A stretch of 60,170 nucleotides of DNA from Candidatus Mediterraneibacter intestinavium (GTDB lineage: Bacteria; Bacillota; Clostridia; Lachnospirales; Lachnospiraceae). The notes below the pieces were generated by a model. It worked only from the letters and a program-made list of their open reading frames with translations, ran no database searches and had not been told where the DNA came from. This document shows positions 45,439 to 53,473 of the stretch, piece by piece. The stretch lies in contig DWXK01000019.1 of the NCBI GenBank assembly GCA_019119205.1, positions 1 through 60,170 on the forward strand, given 5' to 3'. Within the stretch, counting starts at the first letter, position 1; each line of letters begins with the position of its first letter. The position numbers and the translations under genes were made by a program.

Positions 45439-45901
45439 CCTTCCGTTTCATCCGCATCTCTCTTCTCTTTTCAGCCGCTTCCCACTCTGCCCTTTCTTCC
45501 TCCGATTCCAGCACCAGCCTTGGGACACGCTTCGGTCTGTCTTTTTCATCCAGAGCCACCATAGTGAAATATGCGCGGTTGATGGGGTGCCTCATCCCGT
45601 CTTCCAGGTGCTCCACATAGGTATCCACCCGCACTTCCAGTGATGTGTTCCCCACATAAGTCACCTTGCCTATAATGACCACCATCTCTCCGTTATACGC
45701 GCCATGGATAAACCTCAGATTATCCACAGATGCGGTGATGACATTGGACCGTGTATGGCGCTTTGCCACCAGCCCCGCCACCTCGTCAAGCCACTGCATC
45801 AGCATCCCGCCGAAAAGCCTTCCTGCCGCGTTCATATGATTCGGTCGGACCATGTGGACCGTCTCCACGAGCGAGTCCTTCACTGTACGTTCTTCTGTCA
45901 T
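45425..45901 (-). CDS. Acyl-CoA thioesterase, hotdog fold (YkhA/YciA type)
   Basis: The 158-residue enzyme hydrolyses acyl-CoA thioesters. The hotdog signature NHMNAAGRLFGGMLMQWLDE (catalytic Asn/Asp region) is followed by VTASVDNLRFIHGAYNGEM and VGNTSLEVRVDTYVEH. The C-terminal 25 residues are a charged helix rich in Glu, Arg and Lys. I chose the ATG at 45901 with CGGAG upstream; the longer open frame to 46120 runs into the divergent truA promoter. Substrate chain length unknown. Confidence 0.92.
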   Translation of the reverse strand: MTEERTVKDSLVETVHMVRPNHMNAAGRLFGGMLMQWLDEVAGLVAKRHTRSNVITASVDNLRFIHGAYNGEMVVIIGKVTYVGNTSLEVRVDTYVEHLEDGMRHPINRAYFTMVALDEKDRPKRVPRLVLESEEERAEWEAAEKRREMRMKRKAEGF

Positions 45902-46097
45902 ATCTTCATCTCCGTTTTCCACATTTCCGGATATCCCTTTCTGATCCGGATCCTCTGCGTCTTTCGATCTGTCACAGTTCACTGCACCTAAAAGTATACC
46001 ACGTTTCACGCATCTGTGTAATCTTTTTGGACTTTTCCTCCCTTTTCCTGTAAAATAAATATTACTGTGAAAAATAAACCGCAGGAAGGAGTTCGAA

Positions 46098-46832
46098 ATG
46101 CAGAATATCAGACTTGACATCCAATATGACGGCAGCCGGTATCTGGGCTGGCAGCGCCCGGAAAAGGACGGGCTGCACCGTTCGGTTTCCTATAAACTCA
46201 ATGAAGTCCTGAACCGGATGACCGGGGAGGAGATCCACCTCTGCGCCGGCGCGCGCACCGATCCCGGCGTCCACGCACTGGCACAGACTGTAAGCTTTCA
46301 GACTGAGGCTCCCCTCTCCCCGGAAGGATTCCTCCGCGGACTCAGCCTCTACCTGCCGCAGGATATCACTGTCCTTGGCGCGCAGCACGCACCCGACAGG
46401 TTCCGCGCCGATCTGAACGCCCTGTCCCGCACATATGAATACAGGATCTGTACATCAGAGATCTATGATGTCTTCCACATGAGATATGAATCGCACTGTT
46501 TCCCTTCTCCGGACCTTCAGGCCATGGGACAGGCAGCCTCCTTTCTGAAAGGACGGCATGACTTCCGCTGTTTTTCCTCCGGCAGGAAGAAAAGAGGAAC
46601 GGAAAAAGAGATCCTGGATATCAGCTTTATCCAGGAGCCAGACCGTATCGCGATCTGCATCACGGCAAATGATTTTCTCCATCAGATGCCCCTCCTCATC
46701 TCCGGAGCGCTCCTTAAGATCGGCTGCGGCTTCAAAGACCCAAAATATATTCAGGACATCTTTGACGGAACAGAAAAAGCAGGGCCTCCCGCCGAGGCGA
46801 AAGGACTCCTGCTCAAAAGCATACAGTATTGA
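46098..46832 (+). CDS. truA: tRNA pseudouridine synthase A
   Basis: The 244-residue enzyme makes pseudouridine at positions 38-40 of tRNA anticodon arms. The catalytic Asp55 is in GARTDPGVHALAQ; RLDIQYDGSRYLGWQ, LSRTYEYRIC and HDFRCFSSG are also typical. CAGGAAGGAG precedes the ATG. It is transcribed alone, divergent from the thioesterase and convergent with feoB. Confidence 0.97.
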   Translation: MQNIRLDIQYDGSRYLGWQRPEKDGLHRSVSYKLNEVLNRMTGEEIHLCAGARTDPGVHALAQTVSFQTEAPLSPEGFLRGLSLYLPQDITVLGAQHAPDRFRADLNALSRTYEYRICTSEIYDVFHMRYESHCFPSPDLQAMGQAASFLKGRHDFRCFSSGRKKRGTEKEILDISFIQEPDRIAICITANDFLHQMPLLISGALLKIGCGFKDPKYIQDIFDGTEKAGPPAEAKGLLLKSIQY

Positions 46833-46882
46833 CCCTATCATCGGTCCGTGCAGCTGTCCGGACCGGCTTCTTTTTATTGTGA

Positions 46883-48928
46883 TCACAGGAACAGCCCTGC
46901 GATATGATAGACGATAAAACTTACCACCCAGGCAGTCGCAAGCTGGAACAGGATGATTCCCAAAGTCAGCTTTTTGCTCCCTGCTTCCCGATTGATGGTT
47001 GCGATGGTCGCCGTACATGGAACATACAGCAGGCAGAACACCATCAGGGAATAAGCATTCGCCGCGCCGAACCCCATGGACGCCAGCAGAGCCACAAAAC
47101 TGTCCATTCCATGGGCTGTAGTAATATTCTGGATACCGAAGAGCACGCTGCAGCTTGACACCACCACTTCTTTTGCCGCGATCCCCGAGATCAGCGCCAC
47201 CACGATCTGCCAGTACCCAAGTCCCAGCGGGGCAAAGAACGGCACAATGGCTTTTCCGATCAGGGAGCCGAAGCTCTCTGAGATATCCGTCACATATCCT
47301 GTCGCGCCGAAATTCAGCAGTACCCACATGATGATGGACGCCAGGAAGATCACAGTCCCGGCCTTTGTCAGATAATCCTTCACTTTCTCCCACACATAGA
47401 GGGCGATGGTCCGGGCATTTGGCGCCTTGTACTCCGGAAGCTCGATGAGAAGTTCATTCTCCGCCTTGCTTCCGTCCACCTTCGACAGGATGTACGCGGT
47501 CAGGATCGCCACTATGATTCCCAGGAGATACATGGAATAACATGCCATCATCGCATATTTCCCGAAAAACATGGACGAGAACAGCACATAGATCGGCAGT
47601 CTGGCACTGCAGGACATAAACGGCGTCACAAGGATCGTCTTCAGCCTGTCCTTCCTGTGTTCCAGCGCCCTGGACGCCATGATCGCAGGAACCGAGCAGC
47701 CGAAACCGAGGAGCATCGGGAGGAACGCCCTTCCAGACAGACCCAGATGTCCCATGATGTCATCCATGACAAAGGCGACTCTTGCCATGTATCCGCTGTC
47801 CTCGAGAAAGGCAAGGGCAAGGAACAGGATAAAAATATTCGGCAGGAACGTCAGGATCCCGCCCACGCCGGAGATGATCCCGTCCACGATCAGAGATTCG
47901 AGTACCGGAGATACTCCCGCCGTCTCGAGGAGATTCCCCGCAAAACCGGTGAACATATCAAGCGCGGTCTCAAAATACCCTTTCAGCCAGTCCCCGACCG
48001 TAAATGTCAGGAAGAATACCAGCGCCATGATCACAAGAAAGATCGGCAGCCCCAGCCATTTTCCGGTCATATACCGGTCGATCCGGTCTGTGCGCTCCTC
48101 CTTCTCACTTTTATTTACCAGAACCTCATCAATGATCTCCTCGATAAAGTCATATTTCTCATTGATAATGTCCTTCTCATAGCTGCGGTCAGCGATCTGT
48201 TCCGCCTCGATGGGATATTTTTCCATCACGGAAGTATCCTGCTCCAGCATCTTGATGGCATGCCAGCGCATATTTTTCATCTCCGGATATTTCTGCCGGA
48301 AACGCTCTATGATCTGATCGATCTTGTCCTCGATCCCGTCGCTGTATACCATGGCATATTCGCTGTGGTGGTCATGCCGGTGCTTGGATTTCTCCGAATG
48401 GTGATGGATAAACGGCCCCTGCTTCTCATATTCCTTGTGATGCGCCACCGCATGCATCAGGATCTCCAGTCCGCTCCGCTTTCTGGCAGAAACCGGAATG
48501 CAGGGGATCCCCAGCATCTCCGGCAGACGGTGGAGGTCGATCTCCATCCCCCGCTCTTCCACCACATCCATCATGTTCAGCGCCAGAACGACCGGCTTGC
48601 CAAGTTCGATGAGCTGAAGGGTAAGGTACAGATTCCTCTCCAGACAGGATGCGTCCGCCACATCGACGATGACATCCACTTCATCACTCATGATACACTC
48701 CCGGGATACCTTCTCTTCCATTGTATAGGATGTCAGGCTGTAGATCCCGGGAAGGTCGATCAGCTTAAACTCCTGTCCTTTATAAAAGGTCCTTCCTTCT
48801 TTCTTCTCGACTGTAACGCCGGGCCAGTTTGCCACTTTAAGGTTTGCTCCCGTATACGCATTAAACAGGGTGGTCTTTCCACAGTTCGGGTTTCCGATAA
48901 ATCCTACATTGATCACCTTTTCGCTCAT
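46883..48928 (-). CDS. feoB: Ferrous iron transporter FeoB
   Basis: The 681-residue membrane protein imports Fe2+. The N-terminal G domain has G1 GNPNCGKTTLFN, G2/G3 (GVTVEKKEGRTF, DLPGIYSLTSYT) and G4 NMMDV. A histidine-rich insert (HHHSEKSKHRHDHHSEYA, ~195-215) lies before the linker helices, a likely metal-binding patch. Two gate domains follow with the Cys motifs GFGCSVPAIM and SCSARLPIYV. The ATG overlaps feoA as ATGA. Regulation is likely by the Fur-like box ahead of feoA. Confidence 0.97.
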   Translation of the reverse strand: MSEKVINVGFIGNPNCGKTTLFNAYTGANLKVANWPGVTVEKKEGRTFYKGQEFKLIDLPGIYSLTSYTMEEKVSRECIMSDEVDVIVDVADASCLERNLYLTLQLIELGKPVVLALNMMDVVEERGMEIDLHRLPEMLGIPCIPVSARKRSGLEILMHAVAHHKEYEKQGPFIHHHSEKSKHRHDHHSEYAMVYSDGIEDKIDQIIERFRQKYPEMKNMRWHAIKMLEQDTSVMEKYPIEAEQIADRSYEKDIINEKYDFIEEIIDEVLVNKSEKEERTDRIDRYMTGKWLGLPIFLVIMALVFFLTFTVGDWLKGYFETALDMFTGFAGNLLETAGVSPVLESLIVDGIISGVGGILTFLPNIFILFLALAFLEDSGYMARVAFVMDDIMGHLGLSGRAFLPMLLGFGCSVPAIMASRALEHRKDRLKTILVTPFMSCSARLPIYVLFSSMFFGKYAMMACYSMYLLGIIVAILTAYILSKVDGSKAENELLIELPEYKAPNARTIALYVWEKVKDYLTKAGTVIFLASIIMWVLLNFGATGYVTDISESFGSLIGKAIVPFFAPLGLGYWQIVVALISGIAAKEVVVSSCSVLFGIQNITTAHGMDSFVALLASMGFGAANAYSLMVFCLLYVPCTATIATINREAGSKKLTLGIILFQLATAWVVSFIVYHIAGLFL

Positions 48929-49152
48929 GCTGCCGCCTCCCTCACGATGATGTTGTCGGCGATGCGGCGTCCCAGCGCAAATCTGGTCCCGCGGAAACGG
49001 ACTGTCATCGCTCCCTTTTTATCATTGTTCAGAATCGTGATCTCAGACCCTTCTGTCAATCCCAAAGCTTCCAGCCGGCGCTCCAGGTTCAGTTCAATGT
49101 GGATCTCCACCACAATGTATGTGTGATCGTTCTTTCCTTCTTTCAATCTCAT
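48925..49152 (-). CDS. feoA: Ferrous iron transport accessory protein FeoA
   Basis: The 75-residue SH3-like protein works with FeoB. It shows RLEALGLTEGSEITILNNDK and AMTVRFRGTRFALGRRIADN, the DtxR C-terminal-like fold. I chose the ATG at 49152, with AGGATGAGG upstream, over one at 49161 that abuts the site. First gene of feoAB; overlaps feoB by four bases. Confidence 0.95.
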   Translation of the reverse strand: MRLKEGKNDHTYIVVEIHIELNLERRLEALGLTEGSEITILNNDKKGAMTVRFRGTRFALGRRIADNIIVREAAA

Positions 49153-49203
49153 ATGCCTCATCCTTTGTGTTCAAGATCTGATTTTCTATACATGCACATT
49201 TTT

Positions 49204-49244
49204 AGCGCCGGAAACAGGAAAGAAAGGATTTCCGTCCCCGGCGC
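49204..49244 (-). repeat. Hairpin in the feoA leader
   Basis: GCGCCGG and CCGGCGC arms, with a smaller GGAAA/TTTCC stem inside, lie between the transcription start and feoA. There is no T run. It could stabilise the feo mRNA or act as a cis regulatory structure. Confidence 0.45.
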
Positions 49245-49248
49245 AATT

Positions 49249-49261
49249 GATAATAATTATC
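49249..49261 (-). promoter_or_regulatory. Fur-like operator (GATAATAATTATC)
   Basis: A perfect GATAAT-A-ATTATC palindrome matches the outer arms of the Fur consensus. It sits at the expected transcription start of feoAB, so a bound iron-sensing repressor would block initiation. DtxR/IdeR-type proteins are an alternative. Confidence 0.6.
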
Positions 49262-49268
49262 TATATGT

Positions 49269-49297
49269 ATTATAATCTCTTCAAACATATAAGTCAA
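49269..49297 (-). promoter_or_regulatory. feoAB promoter (TTGACT-N17-TATAAT)
   Basis: TTGACT (49292-49297) and a perfect TATAAT (49269-49274) with a 17-base spacer on the minus strand, next to the Fur-like box. Confidence 0.8.
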
Positions 49298-49338
49298 TTG
49301 TGGACGCATTTTTTCCACACTGGTCCGCCGGCCACAGA

Positions 49339-50256
49339 TTACAGTTCATTTCTACATCGACGGAAACATACAGTAAACCGAAGCCGCTGTGCATCAATAA
49401 GTTCCGCCTCCATCCTGCCGCCCATCTTCTCTGCAAGGGTCTGGGCGATAGACAGTCCAAGCCCTGTACCCGGTGTATTTCGCGATTCATCTTTCACATA
49501 GAAACGCTCAAAAATTCTCTGCACGTCCTCTTCTTCAAAATCACTCACATCATTTTCAAACGTCAGAACAGCTTCGTTCCCTTCTCCACTCATACCAACC
49601 TCAAGGATATTGCGGGCATATCTGCATCCGTTCTGGATCAGGTTACAGATGATACGCTCTGACGCATTCCGGTCTCCCCACACCATAACCGAGGTTTCCG
49701 GAATCCGCACCGAAAGTTCAAGCCCGCTCTCCTCAATCTCCCGCCAGGAATCAGCCAGAGTCTCCCGGAGCAGCCTTCCCATATCCAGCTCCTTTATCTC
49801 CGGTTCGTATTCTTCTGAAGAGATCCTGGAATATTCATAAAACTGCTCCACCAGCCGCGAGAGAGCTTCTGCCTTTCTGCTGACCGCATCAAGTCCTGCC
49901 CTGTCCTCATCGGAAAGCGCTCGGAGATCCGTGATCTTGAGGTAGCCTAGGATAGCTGTAAGAGGGGTGCGAAGATCATGGCTGATATTTTCAATCTGCT
50001 TTTTAAACTCTTTTTCTCTACGGTCAAATGTATTCTTTTCCCGGCGTATCTCCCTTAACATCTGATTGATCCCGGCCAAAAGCACTTCCAGGTCTTTCTC
50101 TTGAGTTTCCATCTTGATCACACGGTTTTCCTCCAGATTTGCGGATATCTCCTCAAGTTCCGCCGAGGCAGCCCTCAGCGCTCTCTTCAGCAGCAGAAGC
50201 CGTACGCCTAAGACAACTGCCACTGCAGCCGAAATTGCCACTGCTATATACATCAT
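49339..50256 (-). CDS. Sensor histidine kinase
   Basis: The 305-residue kinase has one N-terminal membrane segment (IAVAISAAVAVVLGVRLLLL) and essentially no external domain, a coiled linker, phospho-acceptor His93 in ENISHDLRTPLTAILGYLKI, and the ATPase motifs NLIQNGCRYA and TGLGLSIAQTLAEKMGG. Lack of a sensor domain is typical of kinases that detect stress through a partner ABC transporter. GGAGGCGG precedes the ATG. Last of four same-strand genes: response regulator, ABC ATPase, ABC permease, kinase. Confidence 0.94.
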   Translation of the reverse strand: MMYIAVAISAAVAVVLGVRLLLLKRALRAASAELEEISANLEENRVIKMETQEKDLEVLLAGINQMLREIRREKNTFDRREKEFKKQIENISHDLRTPLTAILGYLKITDLRALSDEDRAGLDAVSRKAEALSRLVEQFYEYSRISSEEYEPEIKELDMGRLLRETLADSWREIEESGLELSVRIPETSVMVWGDRNASERIICNLIQNGCRYARNILEVGMSGEGNEAVLTFENDVSDFEEEDVQRIFERFYVKDESRNTPGTGLGLSIAQTLAEKMGGRMEAELIDAQRLRFTVCFRRCRNEL

Positions 50257-50288
50257 CTTCCACCGCCTCCTTTCCGGTCATTCTCTCA

Positions 50289-51062
50289 TCAGATTTCTTT
50301 CCTGCGATTCATAAAGACTCCCGCAGCCGCAAATACTATGATTCCGGCGACTCCCGCCAGAATACACTTTACTGCTCCGGCGGGTTCGCTCCACAGGCAC
50401 AGATATCCGCTCATCCCCGCCATCACATCTGTCATTAAATAATTTCTCGGCATCCACGACGCTATCTTCGCCAGAAGCGGGATTTCAAAGCCTGCCATGT
50501 AGAAGACCGCCGGTAACAGAAAGACCACACCCATCCATGCAAGTCCGGACACAAGTTCTTTTTCAAAAAACTGTGTGAACCCCGCTGCCAGTATCACGCC
50601 GGCTGCCGCAAACGGAAGATTGACTGCTATCCCCTGAAGCATCAATCCAAGATAGGGCTGTACCGGACCATCCAGAAGAAGGACCGCGCTGATAACATAA
50701 ACTGCAGTCAACAGGATCATACTTGCAAATGCCGCCACAAAGGACACGATACACTTTCCTAAGAAAAGGCTTTTTCGCGAAATGCCGTATGCCACTGCAT
50801 TTTTCATCACGCCGATCCTGCGCTCCCCCGAAAACAGAAGCACAGAAAGTATTGCTCCCGCAACAGCGAGGAAGAGCATATTATCCGTGAGAAATGACAG
50901 CGAAAACTTCACATTTGCATACTGAAATCCTGAGATTGCTCCGGCTGAGACATACAGCCCCACGTTCAGAAACAAAATCCCCAGAGCCATCAGACCGGTA
51001 AACAGGTAAATATCCTTTGTATGCAGTATCCGATAAGATTCGCTTCTTATATAGTTGATCAT
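50289..51062 (-). CDS. ABC-2 type transporter permease
   Basis: The 257-residue protein has about six membrane segments (IYLFTGLMALGILFLNVGLY, VSFVAAFASMILLTAVYVIS, VFLLPAVFYMAGF) with the LFSGERRIGVMKNAVAYGIS motif common to lantibiotic-immunity or peptide-export permeases. It overlaps the ATPase by ATGA. It probably forms the membrane half of the exporter with the ATPase. The cargo is unknown. Confidence 0.9.
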   Translation of the reverse strand: MINYIRSESYRILHTKDIYLFTGLMALGILFLNVGLYVSAGAISGFQYANVKFSLSFLTDNMLFLAVAGAILSVLLFSGERRIGVMKNAVAYGISRKSLFLGKCIVSFVAAFASMILLTAVYVISAVLLLDGPVQPYLGLMLQGIAVNLPFAAAGVILAAGFTQFFEKELVSGLAWMGVVFLLPAVFYMAGFEIPLLAKIASWMPRNYLMTDVMAGMSGYLCLWSEPAGAVKCILAGVAGIIVFAAAGVFMNRRKEI

Positions 51063-51982
51063 GATTCTGTTCCTCCCCTTTTCAGCTCCATGTAATACTC
51101 TTCCAAGGTCATCTTCTTTACCGAGAGCGATGAGACGCCTATCCCATTCTCCACCGCCAGTCTGCTGTAAAATTCAGGTTCCTCAGCAGTTCCCGGTATT
51201 CGCACTTTGTGATCCGGGAGCACCTGATAGGGCCGCCCCGGCGCCCTCCTCTCAAGCAATACTGTATAGAGTTCCGGTTCATCCACTCTGATCTCGATAT
51301 AGCCGCTGCACTCTTCTTCAAGCCGTTCTGCCGTAATCTGTTTTAACAGCCGCCCTTTATCCAGAAAGCAGTATTCATCTGCCAGCTGCTCCATCTCTGC
51401 CAGGATATGGCTGGAAAGTATGATAGTAATGTTCTTTTCCCGGCACAGCCTGATCAGAAGCTCCCGCATTTCAATGATTCCGCTGGGGTCCAGCCCGTTG
51501 ATGGGCTCATCCAGCATCAGAAGTTCGGGTTCACCGATCAGAGCGATCCCAAGTCCCAGCCTCTGCTTCATCCCAAGGGAAAGCTGTCTTCCGTATGTCT
51601 TCCTCCTGTCGTAAAGCCCGATTTGTTTTAAAACCTCTCTGACCTGTTCCTTTCCCGGTATCCCCTTCTGGATCCGATAATATTCCATATTTACTTCTAC
51701 CGTAAGCTGAGGAAAAAAAACGGGAGCTTCGATCATTGTCCCAATGCGTTTTCTCTGCTTCTCAAGCTCCTTTTCTCCGTGAGCACCGAACAGGATCACC
51801 TCACCTTTCGTGGGGAATATCTGTCCTGCCAACAGCTTCAGAAATGTGGATTTTCCTGAGCCATTGTCCCCTACCAGCCCGAGGATCTCCCCTCGCCGCA
51901 GGCTCAGGTTCACATCTATAAGCGCCCTGGTCTTTCCATACTCTTTTGTCAGATCATGGACCTCTGCTACTGTCTCTTTCAT
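51059..51982 (-). CDS. ABC transporter ATP-binding protein
   Basis: The ~307-residue ATPase has Walker A LVGDNGSGKSTFLKLLAG, the signature LSLGMKQRLGLGIALIGEP, Walker B LLMLDEPINGLDP and the H-loop LSSHILAEME, followed by a C-terminal regulatory tail. This type (BcrA/SalX-like) exports or protects against peptides. I prefer the start at 51982 (MKETVAEVHDLTKEYG), preceded by AGGAAAGGAT; an ATG at 52012 is possible. It couples by ATGA to the permease. Confidence 0.93.
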   Translation of the reverse strand: MKETVAEVHDLTKEYGKTRALIDVNLSLRRGEILGLVGDNGSGKSTFLKLLAGQIFPTKGEVILFGAHGEKELEKQRKRIGTMIEAPVFFPQLTVEVNMEYYRIQKGIPGKEQVREVLKQIGLYDRRKTYGRQLSLGMKQRLGLGIALIGEPELLMLDEPINGLDPSGIIEMRELLIRLCREKNITIILSSHILAEMEQLADEYCFLDKGRLLKQITAERLEEECSGYIEIRVDEPELYTVLLERRAPGRPYQVLPDHKVRIPGTAEEPEFYSRLAVENGIGVSSLSVKKMTLEEYYMELKRGGTES

Positions 51983-52126
51983 AATCTTTTTATCCTTTCC
52001 TGAGTCTTTCATATTTTTTCATCTCTGTTTCCTTTGATGTACCTGTATCATACCCTTCTGGTTTTTAATAAGTCCTCAAGAAACTTTAAAGAAACTATAA
52101 AGATTACTCCCTTAAGGCAGTACGGC

Positions 52127-52825
52127 TCATGCCATCTTGAATCCGATTCCCCATACTGTTTTTATATACTCTTCCCCGGGATCCGCAGCGGCGATCTTCT
52201 TGCGGATATTGCTCACATGAACGTTCACCGTATTGTCCTCCCCGTAATATCCATTCTCCCATACCTGTTCATACAGCTTTTCTCTTGAGAACACCTTGTC
52301 TGGATGCTCTGCCAGGATCCGCAGGATCTCAAACTCATGGGGAGTCATAGCGATCATCTGGCCATTTACCGTAACTTCCCTGGCGCTCTCGCTCAGTACC
52401 AGACGTTTATAGGTCAGGAACCTCTCTTCCTCCCCTGCTCTCCCGAATCCGCTGTCTGCCCCGCTGCGTCTGAGCGCCGCCATCACACGAACAACCACTT
52501 CCTCAGGTTCAAAGGGTTTCGTAATATAATCGTCTGCTCCGCTTCTTATTGTCCCGACCCTGTCATCCAGCGCGCTCTTTGCTGAGAGCACTATAATAGG
52601 GATGGACTTTCTCAGTTCATCCCTGACATAGGTTATGATCTCTTCGCCCGTCACTCCCGGGAGCATCAGATCCAGGAGAATCAGATCAGGCTCGGACATA
52701 TCAAGACGGAGTTTCGCCTCCGTCCCCGAGTATGCCGGAGTCGTTTCGTATCCTGCTTTTGACAATATCCTGCACAGGAGGCGGCTGATATCAGCATCGT
52801 CCTCGACCACAAGTATTTTCGCCAT
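52127..52825 (-). CDS. OmpR-family response regulator
   Basis: The 232-residue regulator has a receiver domain with the phospho-acceptor Asp52 (LILLDLMLPG), acidic pair VVEDDAD, and conserved Lys in ADDYITKPFEPEE. The C-terminal winged helix is complete (MTPHEFEILRILAEHPDKVF, GEDNTVNVHVSNIRKKI). I chose the ATG at 52825, with AGAAGGATAT upstream. It leads the four-gene module and is the likely target of the kinase at 49339-50256. Confidence 0.95.
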   Translation of the reverse strand: MAKILVVEDDADISRLLCRILSKAGYETTPAYSGTEAKLRLDMSEPDLILLDLMLPGVTGEEIITYVRDELRKSIPIIVLSAKSALDDRVGTIRSGADDYITKPFEPEEVVVRVMAALRRSGADSGFGRAGEEERFLTYKRLVLSESAREVTVNGQMIAMTPHEFEILRILAEHPDKVFSREKLYEQVWENGYYGEDNTVNVHVSNIRKKIAAADPGEEYIKTVWGIGFKMA

Positions 52826-52890
52826 TTTATATCCTTCTTTCATCTTCGATTTTCTCTTGTCCCATCATAAATCCGGTATATTTTAAACAT

Positions 52891-53376
52891 TTACATCTTT
52901 TTATACTCCCTGTATAAGGAATAAATTCCCACAGACGTCAGAACTGCTCCCAGCCCCAACGGGACCGTACGCCACGACCGAAACAGATACGTCCCCAGCG
53001 GTCCCCAGTCAGCATAATACTCCTGATAGGGCTGATATGTCTCGATCACTGCCAGTATACAGGCGGCAGCCACGAGAAGAAGTCCGACCGCAGTTATAGC
53101 AATATACGCTCCTCTCCGAAAACAGCTTTTTTCATTGGAAAAGTTTTGTTCCTCCGAACAGCCAGACGACAATTCTTCCTTTTCATCAAAAAGAAGATAA
53201 TCCGCTGGGACTTCAAATATCCTGCAAAGCGCTTTGATCTTTTCAACATCCGGGACAGATTCTCCCGTCTCCCACCGCGAAACAGCCTGTCTCGACACTT
53301 CGATCCGCTCTGCCAGATCCTCCTGTGACATTCCTCTTTTCTTTCTGCACGCAGAAATTTTTTGCCCGATCTTCAT
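52891..53376 (-). CDS. XRE-family regulator with membrane segments
   Basis: The 161-residue protein has an N-terminal helix-turn-helix (MSQEDLAERIEVSRQAVSRW, residues ~15-60) fused to a membrane-spanning C-terminal part (IAITAVGLLLVAAACILAVI and VPLGLGAVLTSVGIYSLY). Such membrane-linked XRE proteins are common next to ABC/two-component modules in clostridia. GGAGGAG precedes the ATG. It lies 65 nt upstream of the response regulator, so it may add a second control. Confidence 0.88.
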   Translation of the reverse strand: MKIGQKISACRKKRGMSQEDLAERIEVSRQAVSRWETGESVPDVEKIKALCRIFEVPADYLLFDEKEELSSGCSEEQNFSNEKSCFRRGAYIAITAVGLLLVAAACILAVIETYQPYQEYYADWGPLGTYLFRSWRTVPLGLGAVLTSVGIYSLYREYKKM

Positions 53377-53473
53377 CTTTTCTCCTCCTCTGTGTGCATA
53401 TCATGACATATATTTTCTGGAAATTCCACCATTCTGCCATTACATTTCCGCAAGTATCAGTTGCACTTATATT

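Noticed and set aside
47657..49126. 489-codon plus-strand open frame opposite feoB
   Set aside because: Antisense shadow of feoB/feoA; composition is the mirror of the membrane protein codons and no motif is present.
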